The notes under the pieces: model-generated
The model's input: the letters and a program-made list of their open reading frames with translations, nothing else
The model's database searches: none
Told to the model about the DNA's origin: nothing
Shown: piece by piece, positions 15,986-23,217 of the stretch
Layout of the letters: each line of letters begins with the position of its first letter
How positions within the stretch are numbered: position 1 is the first letter of the stretch
NCBI GenBank assembly: GCA_944325245.1
Contig: CALUZM010000017.1
Coordinates: forward strand, 1-37,840
DNA length: 37,840 nucleotides
Direction: 5' to 3'
DNA from: an uncultured Massilimicrobiota sp.
Lineage (GTDB): Bacteria > Bacillota_I > Bacilli_A > Erysipelotrichales > Coprobacillaceae
Made by a program: the position numbers and the translations under genes

Positions 15986-17677
15986 ATGCAAATAGAAAAA
16001 TTTCAATGGGCTGAGACATCAACAATCGTAGAGATGATTTGCCATGTCTGGAAATTAGATCAAATGTTTAAGGGCTTAAAAAATGGAATGATTTTTTCAC
16101 AAGAATATTTTTATGATGTTCTATTGCATTCAACAGATTTATATATCACGGTTGAAAATCAAAATATTGTTGGTTTTTTAGCACTATCTTTATCTAAAAA
16201 AGATAAAATTTTGATTCCCGAAGAATATCAGAATCTTCTCTATCATCAACATGATGACTTTCATTCTATTTCATCTTATCGTCAAATGATGCAAGCTTAT
16301 CATCAAAGTTGTGATCAGTTATTAAAACAGACGCATCAGACATATGATGGAGAAATTGTTTTGTTTATGGTTGATGAAAAATATCAGCATCAGGGTGCAG
16401 GAACAAGGCTTTATGAGTATGCAGAATCTTTATTTCAAAAAGAAGCATGTTCTTGTTATATATTGTATACGGACACAAGTTGTGCTTATGAATTCTATGA
16501 TCATCATCACATGAAGCAACTTGGGCACTATCAACGAGATAAAGATTTTACAATTTACTTATATGCAAAGGAGTTGAAATCAATGGAGTATAGACAATTA
16601 CCACATGGCAATGAAAAAATCAGTGTGATTGGTTTAGGAACCAGTTCACTTGGCGAATCAAGTGATGAAGAAATCGTTGCAACGATTCAAGAAGCAATAG
16701 CACAAGGGGTGAATTATATCGATTTGGCTAGTGGGCATGCGAAAACATTTCAGGCAGTTGGTCAAGCTATCAAAAATCAAAGAGAAAAAGTGTATTTACA
16801 GATTCATTTTGGAGCTAATTATGAAACAGGTGAATATGGCTGGACAACGAATTTAGAAAAGATTAAACAATCGATACAATGGCAATTAAAAATGTTGCAG
16901 ACAGATTATATTGATTTTGGTTTTATTCATTGTCTTGATGAAGAAGCAGATTTAAAAGCTGTTGAAGAAGCAGGGGTTATAGATTATATTCAAGAACTCA
17001 AAAAACAGGGTATTGTTAAACATATCGGATTATCATCACATACACCAGAAATTGTTCATAAAGTTTTAGATATGCATATTTTAGATATGGTGATGTTCAG
17101 TATTAATCCTGCATATGATTATAAACATGGAGAATATGCAATTGGACAGACTGATGAAAGAATGGCTTTATATCAGCGTTGTGAAAAAGAAGGGGTTGGA
17201 ATTTCTGTCATGAAAGCTTTTAGTGCTGGGCAATTGCTAGATCAAGAAAAATCTCCATTTCCTCAAGCTCTCACACGTGTTCAATGTATTCAATATGCAT
17301 TAGATAAACCCGCTGTTGTGACAGTTTTACCGGGAGTGAGAAATCGTGACGATTTAAAAGATATTTTACAATATGTACAAGCCACTGATGAAGAAAAAAA
17401 TTATACAATTATTTCAACATTTGAGGCAGTAGAGCATCAAGGAAAATGTGTTTATTGTAAACATTGTCATCCTTGCCCAATGGGATTGGATATTGCATTG
17501 ATGAATAAATATTATGACTTGTGTTTACTAGGTGATGAATTAGCTAAAGATCATTATCATCATTTGAATAAAAAAGCAAGTGACTGTGTTCAATGTGGAC
17601 ATTGTAATCATCGTTGTCCATTTCATGTTGACCAGATGCAAAGAATGAAGGAAATAGCAGATTATTTTCATGAATAA
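15986..17677 (+). CDS. GNAT acetyltransferase fused to [4Fe-4S] aldo/keto reductase-like protein
   Basis: A 563-residue ORF. Residues 1-199 are a GNAT domain with the acetyl-CoA loop YQHQGAGTRLYEYAE near 130-145. Residues 200-563 are an aldo/keto reductase barrel starting MEYRQLPHGNEKISVIGLG, then two cluster motifs: CVYCKHCHPCP near 488-498 (C-x2-C-x2-C-x2-CP) and CVQCGHCNHRCP near 534-545 (C-x2-C-x2-C-x3-CP), enough for two [4Fe-4S] clusters. The usual catalytic Tyr and Lys are not at their places (IDLASGHAK, VYLQIHFGA). AAGGAG lies 9 nt before the internal ATG 16583, so the reductase can probably also be made alone. The join sits exactly where a GNAT protein would normally end, suggesting a lost stop codon. 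Start 15986 (ATG) is preferred; GTG 15950 is possible. Confidence 0.8.
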   Translation: MQIEKFQWAETSTIVEMICHVWKLDQMFKGLKNGMIFSQEYFYDVLLHSTDLYITVENQNIVGFLALSLSKKDKILIPEEYQNLLYHQHDDFHSISSYRQMMQAYHQSCDQLLKQTHQTYDGEIVLFMVDEKYQHQGAGTRLYEYAESLFQKEACSCYILYTDTSCAYEFYDHHHMKQLGHYQRDKDFTIYLYAKELKSMEYRQLPHGNEKISVIGLGTSSLGESSDEEIVATIQEAIAQGVNYIDLASGHAKTFQAVGQAIKNQREKVYLQIHFGANYETGEYGWTTNLEKIKQSIQWQLKMLQTDYIDFGFIHCLDEEADLKAVEEAGVIDYIQELKKQGIVKHIGLSSHTPEIVHKVLDMHILDMVMFSINPAYDYKHGEYAIGQTDERMALYQRCEKEGVGISVMKAFSAGQLLDQEKSPFPQALTRVQCIQYALDKPAVVTVLPGVRNRDDLKDILQYVQATDEEKNYTIISTFEAVEHQGKCVYCKHCHPCPMGLDIALMNKYYDLCLLGDELAKDHYHHLNKKASDCVQCGHCNHRCPFHVDQMQRMKEIADYFHE

Positions 17678-17802
17678 CAATATAATTTCACTTTTTATAA
17701 GAATTTTTGATGATATAATAAAAGTAGAAAGAGTTTATCAATGAAAGGAATAATTATAATGGTTTGGATATAGGTAGTGATAGAAGATAAGGAGGAACTA
17801 TT

Positions 17803-18204
17803 ATGAATCATAAAATAATCTATCTGCTTATAACAAAGTGCCTTTTGGGTATTCTTTGTATTCTAGCCGCTGTTGTAATTCTTATTCCAAATTATGTTCC
17901 TACTCAAGAAACATCTGAGATTTTTGCACCAATCATTATATTTGGTACTGCTGGAGCAATAGGACTTATTTTGTATTCGGATCGTTTAAAAAAGCGTTTT
18001 GATTGGAATGACGATGAATTACAGAAGATGAGAAATGTTGATGCTTCCTTGTGCAATAAGATAATATTACTTGGATTTTTGACCTTATTGCTTCCTGATA
18101 ATGGAGTGGTTAAAATTGCTCATATACAGGGAATTGCATTGATTATTATAGGATTAATATTTATCATACAATTTATAGGGTATTGTAGCCAATTAAAAAA
18201 ATAA
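17803..18204 (+). CDS. Small multi-pass membrane protein, unknown function
   Basis: A 133-residue protein not assigned to a family. Four hydrophobic helices lie near residues 6-28, 40-58, 86-98 and 106-127; the middle loop DRLKKRFDWNDDELQKMRNV is charged and cytoplasmic by the positive-inside rule. AAGGAGGAAC precedes the ATG. A TATAAT at 17714-17719 may be its -10 but no good -35 is seen. It stands alone between the fusion gene and a strong terminator. Possibly related to DUF2178-like membrane proteins, not certain. Confidence 0.8.
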   Translation: MNHKIIYLLITKCLLGILCILAAVVILIPNYVPTQETSEIFAPIIIFGTAGAIGLILYSDRLKKRFDWNDDELQKMRNVDASLCNKIILLGFLTLLLPDNGVVKIAHIQGIALIIIGLIFIIQFIGYCSQLKK

Positions 18205-18248
18205 TGTTGTTTTTAAAGATGTGTCAATAATAGAATGTGCGTAATTTA

Positions 18249-18287
18249 TACAATAAAAGATGGGTTTCCATCTTTTATTGTATTTTT
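18249..18287. terminator. Intrinsic terminator
   Basis: TACAATAAAAGATGG (18249-18263) and CCATCTTTTATTGTA (18268-18282) form a perfect 15-bp stem with loop GTTT, followed by TTTTT. It closes the small membrane protein gene. Confidence 0.88.
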
Positions 18288-18362
18288 AGAATAAATACGC
18301 ATATGATGTTTATATTCAAATGATATACACACTTAAAATAATGGTTTTACAGTTATTGAAAA

Positions 18363-18401
18363 TTTGTATACTTTAAAGTAGTATACTTATAAGTATACAA
18401 A
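18363..18401 (+). promoter_or_regulatory. Triple GTATACTT operator-like site
   Basis: GTATACTT occurs at 18366-18373 and 18381-18388, and inverted (AAGTATAC) at 18391-18398. The last two form an 18-bp perfect palindrome GTATACTTATAAGTATAC, while the first and third form TTTGTATACTT...AAGTATACAAA. This nested arrangement suggests cooperative binding of a dimeric regulator. It lies about 130 bp before the YjdF-like pair. The rest of the 18288-18530 gap shows nothing else clear. Confidence 0.55.
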
Positions 18402-18530
18402 TGAAAAAATATGATTTATGATCCATGTTTATAATAAATATATAGAGGTGGCATTTATCCACTTTTCTGTATGCATAAAAAAACCTTAGCTGTCTATATT
18501 TTAATAAGTATAGAAATGGAGTCTTGAATA

Positions 18531-19148
18531 ATGAAAAATTATAAATATTTATATGGTGTGTGTATCATTATATATGTTGTGACTTTGATGTATGCTGTTA
18601 TAAAAGGATCAAGATTACAGATGTGCATCATAGCTGGTATATTACCTTGTTTACTTCCTGTTTTAAAGTATAAATTTCATTGTAAGATAACCTATGAGAT
18701 TAAAATCATATATCTTGTTTTTATCTATTTTTCTTCGCTGATAGGAAGTTGTTTAGAAGGTTATGAATTGGCTTATTATGATAAAATTGTTCATTTCTTT
18801 AGTGGTATCATTATAACGATGTTAGCTTGTCTGATTTATAGCTTTATCAAAAAAAACATCAAGATTCAACAACCTTCAGATCAAAAGATTTACTATATTT
18901 TTATCATGACATTTAATATGTCTATCGCATTATTATGGGAGTTTTATGAATATGCTATGCTGATTTTCTTTCAAAATGATTGTATTCATCATTATACTAC
19001 AGGTATTCATGATTCAATGATTGATATGATATGTGCTTGTCTAGGAAGTTTAATTATATTGTATCAAGTTGTACAGTATCATCGAAAAAATAAAAAATAT
19101 TATTCGATAAAAGTTATGCATCAATTCTATAATCAAAATATTTTATGA
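18531..19148 (+). CDS. YjdF-like (DUF2238) membrane protein
   Basis: A 205-residue protein with about six hydrophobic segments. It has the signatures of the DUF2238/YjdF membrane family: YYDKIVHFFSGI, ALLWEFYEYAMLIFF and GIHDSMIDMICACLGSL, in which the acidic and His residues fall in or next to helices. No biochemical role is established for the family. GGAG precedes the ATG by 9 nt. It is followed 42 bp later by a paralogue of the same length. The stop is TGA. Confidence 0.82.
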   Translation: MKNYKYLYGVCIIIYVVTLMYAVIKGSRLQMCIIAGILPCLLPVLKYKFHCKITYEIKIIYLVFIYFSSLIGSCLEGYELAYYDKIVHFFSGIIITMLACLIYSFIKKNIKIQQPSDQKIYYIFIMTFNMSIALLWEFYEYAMLIFFQNDCIHHYTTGIHDSMIDMICACLGSLIILYQVVQYHRKNKKYYSIKVMHQFYNQNIL

Positions 19149-19190
19149 TACATCAAATAGTGGTACAATAAAGAAAAGAAGGTGGCATAG

Positions 19191-19799
19191 ATGAAAAAAC
19201 TCAAAGGAACATGGATAACATGTGTGATTATTTATATAATGACACTTATATATGCTTTTTATGTGAATTGGCAAGGAAAGTATTTTGGGATGACTTTTGT
19301 GGCATGTATTACACCGTTTATTGTACCTACTTTTATGAAACTTATAAAGGTGAGGGTTCCATTAGAATTCCATATTATCAATATTGTTTTTGTTTATTTT
19401 GCAAGTTTATGGGGAAGTTGCTTGGGTGGGTATCAGCTTCCTTATTATGATAAGTTTACACATTTTGCTAGTGGTGTTGTGATATGTGAAATGATCTTTC
19501 TGCTTTATAAACATTATTTAAGACATGATCATAGAAAATCATTGATGTTTATTTTTTTGAATGCGGTGAATGCAAGTGTTGCATTGCTTTGGGAGTTTTA
19601 TGAATATGCTTTACTTGTTTTCTTTCAATATGATGCAATTAAACATTTTTCAACAGGTGTTCATGATACGATCACGGATATGCTAGTGGCAGTGATCGGA
19701 GGTCTTATTTTATCTATATATCTGATACATTATGATCAAAGTGAAAAAAATCATTTCTTTGTTTCACTGGAAAGAAAAATTCATAAGATGAATCATTAA
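19191..19799 (+). CDS. YjdF-like (DUF2238) membrane protein, tandem paralogue
   Basis: A 202-residue membrane protein clearly homologous to the gene just upstream: YYDKFTHFASGV, ALLWEFYEYALLVFFQYDAI and GVHDTITDMLVAVIGGL align one to one. The conserved polar residues (Asp-Lys-His, Glu-x-x-Glu, His-Asp-Asp) are kept in both copies while the membrane helices have drifted, which suggests that both are functional, perhaps as a heterodimer. AAGGTGG precedes the ATG and a hairpin terminator follows. Confidence 0.82.
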   Translation: MKKLKGTWITCVIIYIMTLIYAFYVNWQGKYFGMTFVACITPFIVPTFMKLIKVRVPLEFHIINIVFVYFASLWGSCLGGYQLPYYDKFTHFASGVVICEMIFLLYKHYLRHDHRKSLMFIFLNAVNASVALLWEFYEYALLVFFQYDAIKHFSTGVHDTITDMLVAVIGGLILSIYLIHYDQSEKNHFFVSLERKIHKMNH

Positions 19800-19805
19800 C
19801 CATAG

Positions 19806-19839
19806 GAAGTTCTTTTAGAATTATAAGAGCTTCTTTTCT
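19806..19839 (+). terminator. Terminator after YjdF-like pair
   Basis: GAAGTTCTT (19806-19814) pairs with AAGAGCTTC (19825-19833) with one wobble, followed by TTTTCT. Confidence 0.7.
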
Positions 19840-19916
19840 ATTGTTCGTATATATAGAAGAATATGTTCGTAATTATGAATATCATAAAAAGTATTTTATT
19901 TTTTACTAAAAATACA

Positions 19917-19946
19917 TTAACAAACGTCGGGGGAGGGGGTTATAAT
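19917..19946 (+). promoter_or_regulatory. Promoter of the PTS/KDG operon, with G-rich spacer
   Basis: TTAACA (19917-19922), an 18-bp spacer and TATAAT (19941-19946). The spacer contains GGGGGAGGGGG, striking in such AT-rich DNA. G-tracts in the spacer usually lower basal strength, so activation or a topology-dependent response is possible. Confidence 0.75.
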
Positions 19947-19962
19947 AAAGTTGTACAAAATA

Positions 19963-19977
19963 GCGAATATAATTCGC
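19963..19977 (+). promoter_or_regulatory. Candidate IclR operator
   Basis: GCGAAT-ATA-ATTCGC is a perfect 15-bp palindrome starting 16 bp after the -10, just downstream of the expected transcription start. A repressor bound here would block the operon; the IclR protein encoded as second gene is the obvious candidate. Confidence 0.6.
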
Positions 19978-20005
19978 AAATACGGATAAGAGAGGAGAGA
20001 GAAAT

Positions 20006-21331
20006 ATGGGGTTATCCGAAGCTGCAACTGAGAAGTTGCTTGTGATTGCTGATAAGATTAGTAATCAAAAACACATGAGCTCAATTAAGAATGCTTTTAC
20101 AACTTTAATGCCTGTCATTATTACAGGGGCATTCTGTACGCTTGTGACAAATGTAATTTGTTCTACAACAACTGATGGTATTTCTCTTGCTAAAGTGCCA
20201 GGTATGGCATGGCTGGAAGTACTTTCACCAATCTTTAGTGCTGCAAACTATGCAACATTAAATTTCTTTACAGTAGGTGCTGTTATTTTGATTGGTCTTG
20301 AATTAGGGAAAAAGAATGGTATCAACACTTATGCACCTGCTATTGTCGCATTATGTTCATTCGTCGCTTGTTGTCCAACATTTGTTAATTTTACTTTAGA
20401 AGATGGAAGCATTATACAAGTTGCCGATGTATTAGGAAAAGATTATACAGCTGCTAAGGGATTGTTCTTAGGTATGGTTATTGCCATGTTATCAGTAGAA
20501 TTATTCTCTTGGATTGTTAAATCTGGTAAATTAAAAATTAATATGCCTGATACAGTACCACCAAATGTTTCAAATTCATTTAACGTATTATTCCCAGTTA
20601 TGTTGACAATCATCGTATGTTCAGCAGTTAACTTTGGAATTAATCAATTAACTGGTATGACTTTATATGACATTATTTATACAATGTTACAAAAACCATT
20701 GGAAGCAGTTATGCAAGGTCTACCTGGATTATTAATCTTGATGTTAGTTGCACAATTATTCTGGGTTATTGGTATTCATGGTAATCAGATTATTAAACCA
20801 GTACGTGAACCATTATTAAATGCAGCTATTATAGCTAATACTGATATGGTTAACTCTGGAATCACTGATCGTAGTCAATTAAATATTATTAATATGTCTT
20901 ATTGGGATACTTATATGTCTATGGGTGGTTCTGGTGTAACTATTGGTTTAATTGTAGCTATTTTCCTTTTCTGTAAACGTGAAGATTATAAATCAGTTGC
21001 AAAATTGTCATTAGCTCCTGGTATTTTCAATATCAATGAAACAATGACATTTGGTTTACCAATTATGTTAAACCCAATTTTAGCAATTCCATTTATTATT
21101 ACACCATTAGTTACAGGAAGCATTGCTTATTTCTTGACTGTGATTGGATTTGCTGATGTATTGGTATATGCTATTCCTTGGACAACACCACCAATTTTAA
21201 GTGCTTGGTTAGCATCTGGTGGAAGTATTACATGTATTATTACACAGTTAATTTGTATTGCTGTTTCTATTCTTATTTATATTCCATTTGTTATTGCAGC
21301 AAACAAACAAGCAAAAGCTCAAGAACAATAA
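20006..21331 (+). CDS. PTS EIIC, lactose/cellobiose (Lac) family
   Basis: A 441-residue permease with about ten transmembrane helices that carries a sugar across the membrane for phosphorylation. Signatures are the N-terminal ISNQKHMSSIKNAFTTLMPV, the loop FWVIGIHGNQIIKPV near residue 256 and FNINETMTFGLPIMLNPILA near 345, where cellobiose/chitobiose EIICs have the substrate-binding NINEP segment (Pro is Thr here). No EIIA or EIIB is fused; the only EIIB-like domain in the window is at 29819 and no EIIA is present, so partners must be encoded elsewhere or shared. It is first in a nine-gene operon of KDG metabolism. AGAGGAGAG precedes the ATG. Confidence 0.92.
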   Translation: MGLSEAATEKLLVIADKISNQKHMSSIKNAFTTLMPVIITGAFCTLVTNVICSTTTDGISLAKVPGMAWLEVLSPIFSAANYATLNFFTVGAVILIGLELGKKNGINTYAPAIVALCSFVACCPTFVNFTLEDGSIIQVADVLGKDYTAAKGLFLGMVIAMLSVELFSWIVKSGKLKINMPDTVPPNVSNSFNVLFPVMLTIIVCSAVNFGINQLTGMTLYDIIYTMLQKPLEAVMQGLPGLLILMLVAQLFWVIGIHGNQIIKPVREPLLNAAIIANTDMVNSGITDRSQLNIINMSYWDTYMSMGGSGVTIGLIVAIFLFCKREDYKSVAKLSLAPGIFNINETMTFGLPIMLNPILAIPFIITPLVTGSIAYFLTVIGFADVLVYAIPWTTPPILSAWLASGGSITCIITQLICIAVSILIYIPFVIAANKQAKAQEQ

Positions 21332-21345
21332 ATGTTATAAAATAC

Positions 21346-21370
21346 AACCACCCTTCAGGGTGGTTTGTAT
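21346..21370 (+). terminator. Weak hairpin between EIIC and iclR genes
   Basis: AACCACCC (21346-21353) pairs with GGGTGGTT (21358-21365) around TTCA; the following bases are T-rich but interrupted (TGTATT). It may lower downstream expression rather than end the transcript. Confidence 0.55.
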
Positions 21371-21413
21371 TCCATGTAAGCCTATGTTATGATTGTTATG
21401 AAGGGGTGATTTC

Positions 21414-22175
21414 ATGAAACTCAATAGAACATTATTAAGAGCGATAGATATATTAGAATTATTATCTAAAAATAAAGATGGTTATACTTTAGCTCAAATT
21501 GCCAATATTTTGGATTCTCCAAAATCAAGTATTTTTGATATTCTTAAAACTTTATTGTATAAAAACATGATTTTAGAAGATACCCAGACAGGCATAACAA
21601 AATATAAGATAGGCCTACAATCCTTTTTGATAGGAAGTAGTTTTATCAATGATATGGATATTGTCAGTGTTGCTAAAAATGATTTAATAGATTTAGCCAA
21701 TAAGATGCATGCCACAACATTTATGGCTGTTTTAGATGATTTTAAAGTCACTTATATTTATAAATATGAGTCTGTACATAGTGTCATTACAACAGCAAAT
21801 ATAGGAACACGAAATCCTTTGCATAGTACGGGTTTAGGAAAAGTTTTGTTAGCTTTTTCCGGTGAAGAAATGTTAAAAGATGCTTTGAAAACAATGACTT
21901 ATGAACCGATTACACCTTATACAATTACTTCACCAGAAAAGTTCTTTGATGAATTAAAACAGGTCAGAATTAATGGATATGCAATTGATGATCGTGAAAA
22001 TTCATTATATCAATATTGTGCTGCAGCACCTTTAAGAAATCATGATGGTGAAGTGATTGCAGCTATCAGTTGTGTAGGGTTGTATGAAGAATTTACGGAT
22101 TTAAGTGGATTAGGAAATATAGTGAAAGAAACAGCACGTACAATATCAAAAAGATTAGGATATAAGGAGGAGTAA
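21414..22175 (+). CDS. IclR-family transcriptional regulator
   Basis: A 253-residue regulator. Residues 1-65 form the winged helix (RAIDILELLSKNKDGYTLAQ, then LDSPKSSIFDILKTLLYKNM) and residues from about 80 on form the GAF-like IclR effector domain, including NPLHSTGLGKVLLAF and YAIDDRENSLYQYCAAAPLR. The relatives KdgR and related IclR proteins answer to KDG or other sugar-acid intermediates, which fits its place between the EIIC and mannonate dehydratase genes. It probably acts on the GCGAAT-ATA-ATTCGC palindrome before the operon (inference). Confidence 0.92.
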   Translation: MKLNRTLLRAIDILELLSKNKDGYTLAQIANILDSPKSSIFDILKTLLYKNMILEDTQTGITKYKIGLQSFLIGSSFINDMDIVSVAKNDLIDLANKMHATTFMAVLDDFKVTYIYKYESVHSVITTANIGTRNPLHSTGLGKVLLAFSGEEMLKDALKTMTYEPITPYTITSPEKFFDELKQVRINGYAIDDRENSLYQYCAAAPLRNHDGEVIAAISCVGLYEEFTDLSGLGNIVKETARTISKRLGYKEE

Positions 22176-22178
22176 GAC

Positions 22179-23213
22179 ATGAAAATGACATTTCGCTGGT
22201 ATGGCAATGATGATCCTGTGACTTTAGATAAAATTAAACAAATTCCTAATGTAACAGGGGTTGTCAGTGCCATCTATGATATACCAGTTGGTGAAGTCTG
22301 GCCAGTGGAAAGAATCCAGCAGCTTGTTAGTGCAGTTCATCAAAAAGGATTAGAACTGGAAGTTATTGAAAGTGTGCCAGTGCATGAAGATATTAAATTA
22401 AAGCGTGGCGATTATCAAAGATATATTGATAATTATAAACAAACAATAAGAAACTTATCACAATGTGGAATCAAATGTATTTGTTATAATTTTATGCCTG
22501 TGTTTGACTGGACACGTTCATCTATTGACCATGAATTAGAAGATGGTTCAACAGCACTTGTTTATTATAAAAATGAAATTGATCAGTTAGACCCAACAAA
22601 ATTAACTTTGCCAGGATGGGATGCTTCGTATTCTCCAGATGAAGTCAGTGAACTCATTCAAGCTTATCAGCAATTAGGAGAAGAAGGATTGTGGAAAAAC
22701 TTAGAATATTTTATTCAAGAAATTATGCCAGTGGCTGTAGAATGTGATGTCAATATGGCTATTCATCCAGATGATCCACCTTGGTCTATATTTGGGATTC
22801 CTCGTATTATTACATGTGAAAAGAATTTGGATCGTTTCTTAGCACTCTATGATGATACACATCATGGGTTAACATTGTGTAGTGGATCACTAGGTTGTAC
22901 AAAGAAGAATGATATTCCAGCTTTAATTAGAAAATATGGAAAAATGAAAAGAATTCATTTTGCTCATGTGAGAAATGTAAAGATTTTAGAAGATGGTTCA
23001 TTTGAAGAAAGTGCCCACTATGCAAAATGTGGTTCATTGGATATGGTTGATATCATGAAAGCCTATCTGGAAACAGATTTTCAAGGTTATATTAGACCTG
23101 ATCATGGACGTATGATTTGGGGAGAAAAGGGGAAACCAGGATATGGATTATATGATCGTGCATTAGGAGCAATGTATCTTGGTGGTATTATTGATGGATT
23201 GAAAGGAAAATAA
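22179..23213 (+). CDS. uxuA: Mannonate dehydratase
   Basis: It converts D-mannonate to 2-keto-3-deoxy-D-gluconate (EC 4.2.1.8), needing Fe2+ or Mn2+. The 344-residue TIM barrel starts MKMTFRWYGNDDPVTLDKIK and shows family motifs IPVGEVW, IHPDDPPWSIFG, CSGSLG, FAHVRN and RPDHGRMIWGE, with the metal-binding Cys and His residues present. AAGGAGGAG lies across the end of iclR, so the two are coupled. UxaC and UxuB, which normally make mannonate from glucuronate, are not in the window, so mannonate must come from another locus or directly from the imported compound. Confidence 0.95.
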   Translation: MKMTFRWYGNDDPVTLDKIKQIPNVTGVVSAIYDIPVGEVWPVERIQQLVSAVHQKGLELEVIESVPVHEDIKLKRGDYQRYIDNYKQTIRNLSQCGIKCICYNFMPVFDWTRSSIDHELEDGSTALVYYKNEIDQLDPTKLTLPGWDASYSPDEVSELIQAYQQLGEEGLWKNLEYFIQEIMPVAVECDVNMAIHPDDPPWSIFGIPRIITCEKNLDRFLALYDDTHHGLTLCSGSLGCTKKNDIPALIRKYGKMKRIHFAHVRNVKILEDGSFEESAHYAKCGSLDMVDIMKAYLETDFQGYIRPDHGRMIWGEKGKPGYGLYDRALGAMYLGGIIDGLKGK

Positions 23214-23217
23214 GCTT

